Shown: positions 49,995 to 61,290 of the stretch, one piece after another
Layout of the letters: each line of letters opens with the position of its first letter
How positions within the stretch are numbered: the stretch's first letter is position 1
DNA from: Cotesia glomerata
Taxonomy: Eukaryota; Arthropoda; Insecta; Hymenoptera; Braconidae
DNA length: 64,000 nucleotides
Assembly (NCBI RefSeq): GCF_020080835.1
Contig: NC_058160.1
Location: 16,541,152 to 16,605,151, forward strand
Direction of reading: 5' to 3'
Position numbers and translations under genes: made by a program
Notes under the pieces: generated by a model
What the model was told of the DNA's origin: nothing
The model's input: the letters and a program-made list of their open reading frames with translations, nothing else
The model's database searches: none

Positions 49995-51441
49995 GTTTGC
50001 TTGCTTGTCAATCTCTGGAGTGCCTCTTTGTATACCGGGCACCTGTATGTGCCGGCGTGATGGGCAGCGTTCTCTGCGCTCTTATTTTCCGCGCATAATA
50101 CACACTTCGCTGGGTTTTTACAGTCCGCAATCTTGTGTCCTTCTTGGCCGCATCTGATGCAAAGCTTGGATCGATCTGTCTTGCTTTTGCACCGGGATCC
50201 GTGGTGCCCGAAATGCCAGCATTTGTAGCATTGGGTAGGTTTCCTCGTGGCTCTAATTCGGCAGTTGACCCAGCCAATTCGGATTTTACCGCTTCCTTCT
50301 AATATCTTCTGAGCTGCTGCAGCCGGTAGTGTCACGATAGCGGTTTGGGTACCTCTGTAGGCTTTGCGGATCTTGATTGTCTCTGGTAGTATTTCGCAGA
50401 GCTCCTTGGTTACCGTATGCAGGGCAGCCTGAATATCCTCCTTTGTTGTGGTGTCATCTAGGTCTCGAATCTCGATGTCTTCTTGTGGCCTTTTGCAGAT
50501 CACTTTGGCCTCCTCCTTAAGAATGTTTGCGATGGTATGTTGCAGGCCTTGGCCTTTGTCCACGCACTTCCGCGAAATCGTAATCAGCAAGTCCCCGCTT
50601 CTGGTCTTGTTGATCTTGTCCACTGTTGTGCGAACTTGCTCATCAGGGACGTCCTTCTTTATGCGACGCAAAATCTCGGCGTACATTGCTTTCTCGGCCG
50701 GGCGGATGATCAGTGCGTCGGGTCTGATCCATTTGAGCGGTTTTTTGCGCTTAGGCTCCGGCCTGGGCTTCTTTGGAGGCTCCTTTGGGAGCTGTTCTTT
50801 GGCTAGCCTCCGTTTCTCTTTCCTTGTGTGGACATCTTTCCAATCAGTCGCGTCTTTTTTTCGGCGTTCTGCTTCATCACGTTTTTCGGAGGACTTGGTT
50901 TCAAGTCCTTTCTCTTCGTCAATCGCCCATCTATTCCATCTGGGGAGTTTCGGTCCTTCCTCTTGTTAGACTTGTTGGAAGTATGACCTTCGTCTTTAGC
51001 ATCAGATTCACCGTCAGCATCGCCTCCGGTGTCCATTGATTCTTCGATCTCCACAGCAAGTTGACTGCTCTTCTCCGGCGTAAAACGAGGAGTGAGTCGT
51101 CGAGGTGACTGCCATTCTTCGTCCAGTTTTTTAAACCTTCGAAGGGCGTTAACTACCCCGGTTGCCTTGGTCTTTATCTCTTTATGGATATTGACCTTTG
51201 ATTGGACAAACTCATGCAGTTCGCTGGTCAGCTTTTTGAGGCGTTCCAGCGCTTGCGTCCGCTTCATCTCAGCGCTTACGGTAATCGCTGCTTCTTGGGC
51301 GTGAGGCCCACTAATACTCCTGTCCTTTTCTTGATTTTTCGTTTCTTCCATGGTTTTGAGTGATGCTCCAAAGCAAAAGGTCGTCTCCGAACGCGATGCC
51401 TCCGGAAGTGGAGGGGTGATCACTCTTACAGCTACCTCCAT
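49991..51441 (-). pseudogene. LINE A ORF1 (Gag-like), one frameshift
   Basis: ATG at 51441. The first block to 50803 has a coiled-coil-like segment (LERLKKLTSELHEFVQ) and acidic/basic low-complexity. A frameshift at about 50800 moves to the frame ending at 49991. The second block has the conserved R1-type Gag fold region (DVPDEQVRTTVDKIN ... GDLLITI) and three zinc knuckles: CYKCWHFGHHGSRC, CIRCGQEGHKIADC, and a longer-spaced CVLC...H...C. The ORF1 protein would package LINE RNA. The stop TGA overlaps the ORF2 ATG. Confidence 0.8.
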
Positions 51442-51920
51442 TGCTATAAGAGCTTTCGGTCATTGAAGCAGGAAATCTCAACCGCTTCGACCCTGCACCT
51501 GCTTCCTTCATCGGCTTCCTCTTGCTCCCATGGGTGCGGCACGTAGATGCCGGGAGTTACCACGTACACCACGCTATAAGGATCATGTCGCACATCTCTT
51601 TCGAGCAGCGTCACCTTATCCGCTTGCGTACGTGACCCTAGGTCAGATGGTGTGACCAACCCTTCCTGCCGAAAGGGGAGTTTTCGTTTTTTACCGCGAG
51701 AGCTATTTTATTTCGCTCTTACTCTCTGCTCCGAAGAACAGCGAGCTTTCTCCGACCCACAAGGATACACGGACGGTGGCTGTTACTCTTCAGCTCCGAT
51801 GCCTGATTTGGTCCGCGAGGGCTATTTTATTTCGCCCCAATCCGCCAATCTTACGACCGGTTAGGACCCCCCTATCCGCCACCTGGGGACGCGCCCGGTG
51901 GGAGTTTGGCTTCTTCCGAC

Positions 51921-51921
<1 letters not shown>
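51442..51921 (-). other. LINE A 5' UTR
   Basis: GC-richer than its surroundings. No ORF consistent with coding. The 5' end abuts (TG)n. Confidence 0.6.
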
Positions 51922-51986
<65 letters not shown>

Positions 51987-52013
51987 GTATGTAAACCTTA
52001 TATAACTTTTGAA
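51922..52013 (+). repeat. core-repeat remnant after LINE A
   Basis: (TG)n at 51924-51984 and the conserved GTAAGTATGTAAACC / TAACTTTTGAACG segment, cut at about 52013 where copia A begins. Confidence 0.75.
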
Positions 52014-52592
52014 CGATAGACAGGGATCTGCTTCACTCCGAGCGATACCAAGTTCTTCAAGGATCTCGTGGAGTCGTTCATTCCAAACTCTTGCTGCTTG
52101 CTTCAATCCATAAATACTTTTAATTAATCCACAGACCATGTCCTCTTTACCACGTATTTCGTACCCTTCCGGTTGCTTCATGAAAACTGTTTCCTTTAAT
52201 TTCCCATTGAGAAATGCCGTTTCAGCGTCATAATGCTTCACAGCCATGTTTAGTTTACCTGCAACTGTCAAGACTGCACGAAACGTTGTTTGGCGCACCA
52301 TTGGTGCAAATACTTGGTCGTAGTCGGTTCCGTATTTTTGTGAAAAGCCCCTTGCCACGAGTCTAGCTTTAAATCTGTCTACCTGACCCTTTGCATTTCT
52401 TTTTACTTTAAAGACCCATTTGTTGCTTACTATGTCTCTGTCCTTTGGTGCTGGCACAATTTCCCATGTTTTATTATCCAACAGAGACTTCATTTTTTTA
52501 TCCATGGCCTCTATCCATTGCATCTTATTCGGTCCTGATAATGCTTGTTTGCGAGTTTTGGGTTCTTCGATTGTTAATTTTGCACTTACCAC
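52014..52592 (-). pseudogene. copia A RT, truncated before YVDD
   Basis: Continuation of the copia A polyprotein past the solo LTR: linker, then RT with WIEAMDKKMKSLL, NKWVFKVKRNAKGQV, ARLVARGFSQ, YDAETAFLNGKL and IYGLKQAARVWNERL. It stops at ARSEADPCL, just before the catalytic Y-V-D-D segment, where core-repeat sequence replaces it. RNase H and the 3' LTR are absent. Confidence 0.85.
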
Positions 52593-52673
52593 AAATAACT
52601 CGGGTGGAACCCCTTTATTCGTCCTCGCTGAGCGTCTAACTTGAGGAATCTCTTCTGTAACATTATCCCTTCG

Positions 52674-53316
52674 TGTTCGGTGAACAAGGCCCAGTAGCGA
52701 TTAACTCGCTCCTGGGGAACTCCCAAATTCAAGAGACGCACCTGTCCACCGCTAGTTCCCGCAAAATCGAACCGCTAATGGGAAATCAGCCTCTCGATCA
52801 CGCCATGAATCGACCGCTTTATTGGCTGATCGCTCCGGCTAGACATGCGCAATAGGCTTCTTCCCCAAGTCAACGAGGAAGAAGACGAACTATTATTATT
52901 ATCTTTCGCTTCTACGCTTTCGTTGCATCAAGTCGCCATTAGTTTTTCTTTACTTTCGCTTTTCGTTAATAAACCGCATTTCGCTTATTTAATAATTTAA
53001 TTTGCTTAAATTAATTGTTAATAATTCGCTTTAGTTTGTTTCAGATAAGTTGTGTTAATTGTGCATTATTTTCATTGCTTTTTCAGTGCCGGTAAAGTGT
53101 TCAACCACGTGTCAACCGGCTTCGCTTTTGCAAACCACGCTGTAATTTATAAATCCGCTTTTATCTTAACAATCCGCTATTAAATATATTAAATATTGAG
53201 TGTATTTAATGTAAATAAATTCCTAGTGTTATTTTTGATAATAATTTACGCGTTTTAATTGAGATATCCAGACCTAAACCTGATCCCCGCTTTTCCGCTC
53301 TTTCAGTAATTATTCA
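52674..53316 (+). mobile_element. solo LTR, TGTTCG family, inside copia A
   Basis: 643 bp. TGTTCGGTGAACAAGG at the left and GTAATTATTCA at the right, with direct duplications CTTCG (52669-52673, 53317-53321). Same family as 7361-8004. The copia reading frame is continuous on either side once the insertion and one duplication are discounted. Confidence 0.9.
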
Positions 53317-55667
53317 CTTCGTATTTCTTGACCTTGATCTTCATGGATGATTTCTTGATGATCTTCATGGATGACTTCTTGATGATCTTCATGGATGACT
53401 TCTTGATTTTCGCGGATATCTTGGTCTTTTTGCGTATGCTTCCCTTTAGAAGACTTTACAAATACTTCTTCCGTATCGTTTATTTCGGTGTCTTTATGAA
53501 TTAATTCTTCGCTCATTATTAAAGGAATTGTTTTTCCAGCTTGTGAGCTACTCGCTTTCTCGTCCAAGAAAACGACATCACGACTAATTATTATTTTATT
53601 GGTACTCTTATCCAATAAACGATACGCCTTAGACTCTTCGGAATATCCTGTGAAAATTAACCTTTTGGCCTTTTCGTCCAGCTTTCTTCTTTTTTCTGTG
53701 GGTATGTGTGCGTACGCTTCACACCCGAACTGTTTTAAATTTGTGAGATCAGGAACTCTTGAAAACCATAGTTGATACAGTGTTTTCTCTTTTGTCCTTG
53801 TGGGTAGCCTATTTTGAAGAAAGGTAGCCATAGCTACCGCTTCATCCCAATATTTATTATCCAAGCCCGCATCAATTAGCATGCATCTTGACATTTCTAT
53901 TAAAGAACGATTCTTCTTTTCTGCAACTCCATTTTGTTGCGGTGAATAGGGTGCCGTAAGTTGAATCTTTATTCCCTCTGTTTTTAAATAGTCTTGAAGA
54001 TATTCGTTTACGTATTCCTTACCTTGATCCGAGCGTATAATCTTCGGCTTGTTACCGTGCTGTGTTTTTGTAAGTTCAACGTAATTCTTAATATACATTG
54101 CCGCTTGGTCCTTAGTCTCCAATAAATAAATTTTTGTATATCTACTAAAATCGTCAATGAAGGTTAGTATATATCTTTTATTACCTGGGGTCTTTGTCTC
54201 CAATGGCCCACAAACATCTGTATGTACAAGATCGAGAGGCTTCTCGGTCTTATTTTCAGATTCCTTTGGAAAACTTTTCTTGGCCATTTTACCCTTTATA
54301 CAGCACTCACAAATATCGTCTTTATTGCACTCCTTAATTACTATTCGTTTAGATAGACCTTTTTCGGTTAAGCTCTTTATTGCATCCAAACTTCGATGCC
54401 CCAAACGTCTGTGCCACACGTGTATACAGTTTTTATTGCACTCGGAATTTGTTGTTGTCACCATAGCCTTTTCGATTGTATTTAGTTCATACAAATCTCC
54501 ATAAGGTTTCACAATCGCTTTCAACTCCGAACCCTTGAAAATATTGCATTGTTTCCCTTCAAGAATAATCTTATACCCATTTCCGGCTAGTTTCTTTAGT
54601 GATACCAGATTTGAGCTGAGCCTGGGAACGCACAACACATTATCAATAACCATTTTCTTTACGACGCCGCTGTTGAGTTGACAACTTATGGCAAATTTTC
54701 CAATCCCTTCGACCTTGACGTTTATTTCTTCATCTGCAAGACTAACGAAACAGTTTTTCTCCAGCTTTAATGTAACAAACGAATCCTTTTCACACACCAT
54801 GTGGGTAGTTGCCCCGGAATCTAGATACCATGTGTTACAACTTTTATGCTTTACTTCAAAACATGCATCTACGACCTTTGGCAATAACCCCATATGCGCT
54901 TTTACCATGTTACACGATGTTACTTTATTAGCACTTGAATTACTTTGTTTCTTTTTCCATGCTCTATATTTGAAACAATTTTTCTTGATATGCCCTGGAT
55001 TTTTACAGAAGAAACATACTTTATCATTACTGGCCTTACTACTTCGAATCTTCATTGCTGTTTCTGAGGCTTCTGCTGAACTGAAATTATCATTACTTTT
55101 ACGTCTCCTATATTCGTCAATTATCAATTCCTTGACGAATTTAGTTGTGAACTCACTGGTTCGACCTCCAATACCCATGATAAGTGGATTATATGAATCT
55201 GGTAAGCTGCTGAACAAAACTGAAGCAATCAGTTTGTCCTTGAGTGCATCATCAGTCCCTGATAATTTATTGGCTACTGTTAATAACTCGTTTACATGTT
55301 TTTCAGCATCTCCTGTTTCCGACAAACTAGTAGGGAATAACTTCTTATACAAGATATTTGTAGCTAATACTGTTGACTTACGATGATGTTTTTCGAGCTC
55401 TTTCCACGCTTCCTTAGCAGACTCACAGCCATTGAAATGTTCCATTTGTTCATCTTCAAGCAAATGGTTGCCGAGCAAATGGTTGCCGAGCCCAATGGTT
55501 GTCCGAGCTTCGCTATCGTCCTCTATCCACTTTTGAGTTACTGGTGCTGCTGGTGTTTCCATGATGACATACCACACGGTGTCTTTAGTAAGAAGTAATT
55601 CCATTTTACTCCTCCATACCTCATAATTATTATCGTTCAATTTCTTAATTCCCCACAAATCAGGCAT
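53310..55667 (-). CDS. copia A Gag-protease-integrase, cut by solo LTR
   Basis: ATG at 55667 (MPDLWGIKKLNDNNYEVW); 785 codons before a stop that lies in the inserted LTR. Order: copia-type Gag (about 1-200); CX2CX4HX4C knuckle CFFCKNPGHIKKNC (about 220); aspartic protease with WYLDSGATTHM; pre-integrase H/C motif (HVWHRRLGH ... CECC); integrase core with HTDVCGP, FIDDFSRY, IIRSDQGKEY and YSPQQNGVAEKKNRS, giving the D,D35E set. A C-terminal acidic linker contains a short tandem duplication (EVIHEDHQ units, 53330-53400). A second micro-duplication (LGNHLLGNHLL) lies in Gag. No stop or frameshift in 2.35 kb, so young. Confidence 0.9.
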   Translation of the reverse strand: MPDLWGIKKLNDNNYEVWRSKMELLLTKDTVWYVIMETPAAPVTQKWIEDDSEARTTIGLGNHLLGNHLLEDEQMEHFNGCESAKEAWKELEKHHRKSTVLATNILYKKLFPTSLSETGDAEKHVNELLTVANKLSGTDDALKDKLIASVLFSSLPDSYNPLIMGIGGRTSEFTTKFVKELIIDEYRRRKSNDNFSSAEASETAMKIRSSKASNDKVCFFCKNPGHIKKNCFKYRAWKKKQSNSSANKVTSCNMVKAHMGLLPKVVDACFEVKHKSCNTWYLDSGATTHMVCEKDSFVTLKLEKNCFVSLADEEINVKVEGIGKFAISCQLNSGVVKKMVIDNVLCVPRLSSNLVSLKKLAGNGYKIILEGKQCNIFKGSELKAIVKPYGDLYELNTIEKAMVTTTNSECNKNCIHVWHRRLGHRSLDAIKSLTEKGLSKRIVIKECNKDDICECCIKGKMAKKSFPKESENKTEKPLDLVHTDVCGPLETKTPGNKRYILTFIDDFSRYTKIYLLETKDQAAMYIKNYVELTKTQHGNKPKIIRSDQGKEYVNEYLQDYLKTEGIKIQLTAPYSPQQNGVAEKKNRSLIEMSRCMLIDAGLDNKYWDEAVAMATFLQNRLPTRTKEKTLYQLWFSRVPDLTNLKQFGCEAYAHIPTEKRRKLDEKAKRLIFTGYSEESKAYRLLDKSTNKIIISRDVVFLDEKASSSQAGKTIPLIMSEELIHKDTEINDTEEVFVKSSKGKHTQKDQDIRENQEVIHEDHQEVIHEDHQEIIHEDQGQEIRSE

Positions 55668-55813
55668 GTTCACACTTCAATGTATTCACAGTTTAAAAAA
55701 AAAACACAGATCTAGAAACAACACTTTAAAGTTTATCACTAAAGTCTCTTTACACAAAATATTGTCTTCCCCGGAAAAACTTTAATCTTAATATATTATA
55801 TTTTTCTCATTAT

Positions 55814-55827
55814 CTGGGCCCATAACC
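55814..55827 (-). other. copia A primer site, initiator tRNA-Met internal
   Basis: Minus strand GGTTATGGGCCCAG, the sequence known in Drosophila copia to pair with an internal part of initiator tRNA-Met (half-tRNA priming). Confidence 0.8.
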
Positions 55828-55830
55828 TAT

Positions 55831-56103
55831 TGGAAGTTGAGGCTGGAAGATTGAGGTAATATAATATATAGGAATTATGAAGGAAAAATATTATTGCAAT
55901 TTATTGTCTTTATTAATAATAAACTACTCTAGAATACACAAACGAATACATTAAAGATTTATACAGTGTAGGTACTCGATGATATTATAACACAAAGGTG
56001 GACCGTTCGTCACGGGAGTTCAGTTGACACTAACTATGACCGCTGGCAAACCAAAAGTACCGGCAGTACCTCAGGTCATAAAATTGACCCTTCCTTGCAT
56101 CCA
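55831..56103 (-). repeat. copia A 5' LTR (putative)
   Basis: About 273 bp between TGGATGCAAGG and CAACTTCCA on the minus strand; a size typical for copia LTRs. The end near the PBS is firm. The outer end is inferred from TGGA/TCCA symmetry. No second LTR is available for comparison. Confidence 0.5.
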
Positions 56104-56309
56104 AAATATAATATGTCCTGACATCACTGCATCTACAATATCGTTGCTATTTTCAACAATATTATTATTATTTTCTAAATGATAGAAACGTTCGAAAAAA
56201 TTATTATTAATGAATTCATATCAAGATTTGTATAAAAAGAGATATTCTCTACTTTTTTTTCCTCTTTCGATTGCCGATGGTTTCGTTGAAATCCATCGAA
56301 TAGTTTTTT
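56104..56309. other. AT-rich, no gene seen
   Basis: Nothing identified. Confidence 0.4.
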
Positions 56310-56537
56310 AACTTTCCGCTAGGCATATCGAAGATTTTCGAAAATGATGAATGAATTAATACTCGAAGAGCTCAAAAGCTTAGAACAGATAACTTAATGA
56401 GCTCAGAGAGCTCGAAATAACATACAAATTATATTTTTAAGCTCGAAGAGCTCAAAAACGTCATAAGTGTAATTTTAAGCGCTTAGATATGGAATTAGCG
56501 GGAAGTTGCAGGGATGGCCTCTAGTGTCAACCGTTTT
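56310..56537 (+). repeat. internally deleted core-repeat
   Basis: Both ends of the family (ACTTTCCGCTAG, then TTAGCGGGAAGTT and CAACCGTTTT) and the GAGCTC palindromes are present, but the (TG)n core and most of the middle are deleted. 228 bp. Confidence 0.75.
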
Positions 56538-57558
56538 CCGGATTTTTTTTAAATATTATCGTTTACGTCAAAATTTTACGTGCTTAATACCAATTATTCT
56601 GGGTGAATGCACCTATCTCATTTCATGGGATTCTTATAATGAGACGGTGAATCGACTGTAATGAGCTAGTATTTTGCTAGTTTTATGCGGTTGAATTGAT
56701 AGTCAAATTTCGGTCAAATCACCGTGAGTTCACTCGTACAAAAAAGTATTCTTCGGATCTACAGTCGGTAAATCAATGGTCAAAATTTTTTACAACGACA
56801 CATCATATAGACCGTCAAATCAATTCATATAGACTAATGTTTGACCGTGAATTGACCATATTATAACCATGGCAGTGAAACCAATAGGAAAGTATATAAA
56901 TTGTTTATTTACCATCCTCAATAATAGTTGATTCAGCATATAAAGCTGGTTTACATTCTTGGATGTTACGAGGAATACGGGAGATACAAAACGTTGGAAA
57001 TTTTTTCAAGAAATTATCTATTAAATCCGGGTATAGAAAATCAAATTCTTATTCAATCTGTCATTAAATGTAATTATTAGATTTTAATGTTTTATAAAGA
57101 TGAATGTTATGTAAAGAATTTTTTATAACATATTTATTAATTATAAAAAATCGAGCATGATTTTATTTCATTTTTAACGATTGTAAAAGATATCTCGAGT
57201 GTGATCATTAAGTGTCTCGTTCGACTCTTGTAAGAGGCCCGAGGAAATTCCCGTAATTAGTCTAGGGCCCAAGTACATTATAGAGATTAAATAGATGAAT
57301 GGGAGTTTTGTTATAGGTAAGTAAACTCACTTATACTTAAAATCAGAAATACTTAAGTAATGACGAAGAACATTAGATAAAAAGGTTTATTTTAAACCGA
57401 AAGATTTTAGAGTAATTTAATTATAGAATTTGAGTGTTGAGACAAATGTCGAAATAAATTAAAAAAATGCTCTTTTTGAAATAATGTTCAGATGATAAAC
57501 ATTAAATATTAAATTAGAAAGGGATTTTATGAATGCGAAACAAATAAAAAAATTAAAA
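56538..57558. other. AT-rich intergenic, no gene seen
   Basis: No ORF or repeat recognised. Confidence 0.4.
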
Positions 57559-57886
57559 AAACGGTTGACCCTGAAGGCCATCCCTACAACTTCCCGTTAA
57601 TTTAATACTTAGCCGCTCAAAATTGTACTTATTATGTTTTTGAGCTCTTCGAGCTAAAAATATAATATTCGTGTCATTTTGAGCTCTCCAAGCCAAAAAA
57701 CGTAGAAATTTAATAAAACACTATCTCTTAAATTTTCAAACCGCAACAACTCTGGAATGAATTAACCGATTTTCACGCAGTTGGTTGCATTCAACGCAGT
57801 TTTTCAAGGCTCATAAAAAATCTGTAAGTTTGAATTGATCACAAATACACACGCACACGCACACACACACATATATATAGCATATA

Positions 57887-57939
<53 letters not shown>

Positions 57940-57947
57940 TATATATA
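57559..57947 (-). repeat. core-repeat left part, then (CA)n and (TA)n
   Basis: ACGGTTGACCC to the AAAAATCTGTAAG block, then (CA)n at 57845-57871 and (TA)n to 57947. The opposite end is not adjacent; the giant inverted repeat starts in the (TA)n. Confidence 0.7.
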
Positions 57948-58630
57948 TTAGACTGTGCCAAATAAATCGAAGATTTTTTTTTTTTCGGTCCCATATCAAA
58001 ATTTCGTTTAGAGTTACGAAAAAAAAATTGTGTCAAAATTTGAGCGCTTTATCTTCATTTTTCAATTAGCGCTCGCAAAAAGAAGAATTTTCGCCAAAAA
58101 AAGCTTTTTTTCACTTATTTTTTGATTATAGAAAATTCAATATACCAAATATGAAAAAACCCTTGGTATGGTTTTGTAGGAAATTGAATTCTCTACAAAG
58201 ATAATTTTTCGTCGAATTTAAAGAATCAACAGCTTCTTTTTGATAGCTAATTTAATTAAAATTTGTTCGATAATTTTTGTTTTCAATTATCGATGGACAC
58301 GTATAAAACTACTTCTTAACGAAAAGAACTGACTAATACAATTTTTTTAGGAATATTTATGATCTAAAAAAATAGTTTCTATGCTTTAATTGATTATAGT
58401 GCAATAGAAGTTGAAAATAATTTTATTAACAAAAATAATGAAGACAAAAAAAATAATTTTTTCGTAATTTTTTATTCATAAGTCTCATTGACTTAAAGAT
58501 TATTCATGCTTCAAAATTAATAAAATATATCTTTTTCTGTCATTTTTATTCGTCAACAGATTCTTTTGTAGCGCTCGTAACTCAATAGGGTAGTTGTAAT
58601 CTAGCCAAGAAGTGCCTTTTTGGTTAACTT

Positions 58631-60652
58631 TGTAACGGGTGTTTATTCCGCTCATTGGCCCCTTAATTAATTTAATAAAATATAACGATACCTAGCAAAA
58701 TGATTCTAAATTAACAAGGGCGCCACCAGGATTTTGTATCTCGGTTTCTGGAACCGGAAACCAGAGCTGAGTTTATAATCTACAGGGAGAGAGAGTGGAG
58801 GAAGGTGATCTGTAATGAATAAACTTTTATTTAACAATATCCGGATTTTTATTAATAACAAATTAACTTTAACAAATTCGCTGACAATTCAGCTCACTTA
58901 TGAACTAATAACTTATTACCTAGCGACGCGGAGAATTGACTGCGAAATAAACGATATTTACAAACGACCCTTTTTTCCAAACGACGATACAATGACTAGC
59001 TGCGAGGTTCTAACGGACGGTCTCCCACAACCTGGTTACAACTAGTTGGGCTTTTTCAGAACGAACGGTCTCCCACACCTGCCTAAAACTAAACTTAATC
59101 CTGCAGTACCCTCCCTTGAGCGTCTATACTGCAGTTACTATCTTACTACCGTGGTACCCCACTTGGCGTCGATACAACGGCTTCTAACTTACTACCGTTG
59201 TACCCCACTTAGCGTCTATACAACGGCTTCTAACTACGTCGCGTTGTCCACTTGGCACACACGCTCTAGAAATGCCTCACACCACCCGCACGGTCTTCAC
59301 ACACATAACCCGCTCACACACACACACTGGCTCTACTTTACTTTTTTCTTCTGACTTATAAAATTAAACTCCAAAAATTACAACATTAATTTTTATTAAA
59401 ATTTTTAGTTATTAGCTCGCAATTAAATCGTAACCCATTTTCACAACTAATAATTTAATTTTAAAAAAATCTACACTAAAAACCGACGCTTGAATTCATT
59501 CCAAATTATCCACGAGTTTAATACTCAACATTAAATAAATTCTCAAGAACAATATCGACGCATAAATTTATTTCACTTTCAACTCGTAATTTTATTTCTT
59601 AAATTTTGAATAAATTCTTAAGAATATTTCTTAATAAAATTCTGACTAATTTTCTGGGACTTAATCTACGCCGTTAAATATTTTTATAAATAATTCCAAT
59701 AAAATAATCGTTTTAATTTTCAATAGTTCAATGTATAAATGTCCACGTGGAATTTTTCGATTTATAAATAATTAATAAAACAAATTATCTCAATGTAAAA
59801 TAAATTCACGAAAAATTATCTACGGGTATCCAATCTTAATTACGTCGAAGTTCAGTAGCCAATTCTCAATAAATTATATTAAATAAATAACACTTTTCAA
59901 ATAAACAATATTATTAAACAATAAAAAAATAATAATTAAATGATAATTAAATTGTTTTAATTTATAATAATAGTCCAGTTGTTAATTTTGTAAATTGTTG
60001 CGTAGTAAAATTCACAACGGAATTTGCGCGCTCAAAATGGACGCCGTTGTTCGTAGCTGCGTAGCACGTTTTGGACCTCGGGTACCGAATACTATGTCGT
60101 GTCGATTGGAACCTTCTCGATGTTCAGAATGTAATTAATAAAATAAATTTATTTAAAACAATCTAAGATGTTAACAATTATCAATTGGCCAAATTAACAA
60201 ATCAATTACTCACGACTTCCAAACGAACGACTTGCTAACGAATAAGATTTAATTACAATTAATTAATTATTTAATTATTATTAGGCAAAATATTATAAAC
60301 AATTGAATTATCAAAATTTAATTAATAAATGAGAAGTAGTAAAATCGATGAGCCGGGTATACGACCCCCTTGGCTCATCAAAAATGTGAAAGTCTCAATA
60401 CCTGGTTAAATTTGTGCTGAGGAAACTCTTTGTTCAAAACTGGTTTCCTTCTTGGACTTTTTGGCTGCTGATGTTGTTGAACTGAGCACTGCACTACTTC
60501 TAACTCACCGCAGCTACTCAACTGACCAAGAAACCCAAAATTTCCCCTACTTAATGCTAATGGGTCCCGAAGACCGAGACGTGCCAGTGCTGCGTCGAAT
60601 AATTATCACGCGTGTGCGGTTTTACCGTCACAGGGTAAATAGCCCTGTTACA
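58631..60652 (+). mobile_element. TGTAAC-family LTR-like element, complete
   Basis: 2022 bp, TGTAACGGG...CCCTGTTACA, with ACTT duplications (58627-58630, 60653-60656). The uninterrupted site exists in the right arm of the surrounding palindrome (about 63318-63328). Ends and duplication size fit a solo LTR. The small ORFs inside (58815-59354, 60452-60715) have no recognisable features. Related fragments lie at 31386-31692 and 45441-46371. Confidence 0.75.
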
Positions 60653-60811
60653 ACTTTTTTCAGCAGTCTCCGAAAATTATTATTGAGCTGTCGATTCGGA
60701 ATGGTATCTAGATGATTTTTGAAAAAAAAATGAAGTTCCGCTTGTATAAATTGCAAAAGTTATTAACAATTAACTGAAAAAAGGGATTTTGTTTTTTGAA
60801 AATATTTCAAA

Positions 60812-61290
60812 AAGTCTTAAAAAAATCTTAAAATCGTCTTGAAAAAATCTTAAAATAGTCTTTAAAAAATCTTACAGCGACAGAGCTCCGGAACATAATT
60901 ATGGATCGTCTTTAAATTGTCTTAAAATGATCTAAATAAATTAGTCTTAAAATGATCAAATAAATTAGTCTTAAGATGATCTAAATAAATTAGTCTCAAA
61001 AAAATCTTAAACAGAAATTTTGAGACTATTTTGAGATGAGCTAACAGCGATAGAGCCCCGGAACATGAAAATGGAACGTCTTAAAACTGTCGGATATAAT
61101 TTTTTAACAATTACAAATTCAATTTAAAATCATCTTACTCAAAAATATTGCGTTTAGAAAGTCGTAAATTCGTCTAAAAAATGTCTAAAAATTAATTTTC
61201 TCAACAAATTCGAGAACCAAATTTTCAAAAATCTGTTATTATACTATCTTAAAATAGTCTTGGTTTGTGTCACGTTTAAGATCCTAAACA
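60812..61290. repeat. degenerate CTTAAAAT-type tandem repeat
   Basis: Irregular repetition of words such as GTCTTAAAA and AATCTTAAA, with two copies of an AGCGAYAGAGCYCCGGAACAT block at about 60878 and 61046. Confidence 0.6.

Larger units (their letters stand above)
46764..51921 (-). mobile_element. LINE A, full-length R1-clade element inside (TG)n
   Basis: Minus-strand order: 5' UTR (51921-51442), ORF1, ORF2, 3' UTR with a C8 run, poly(A) (T-run at 46764-46789). Both sides are (TG)n of a core-repeat unit (46703-46757 and 51924-51984). Three CCHC knuckles in ORF1, an APE-type endonuclease and an ORF2 C-terminal zinc motif are typical of the R1 clade, where families specific to AC-rich microsatellites (Mino, Waldo) are known. 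Few mutations, so recent, but inactive. Confidence 0.85.

Noticed and set aside
58815..59354. Two adjacent ORFs (76 and 102 codons)
   Set aside because: They lie inside the 2022-bp LTR-like element, show no motifs, and look like chance frames in low-complexity sequence.
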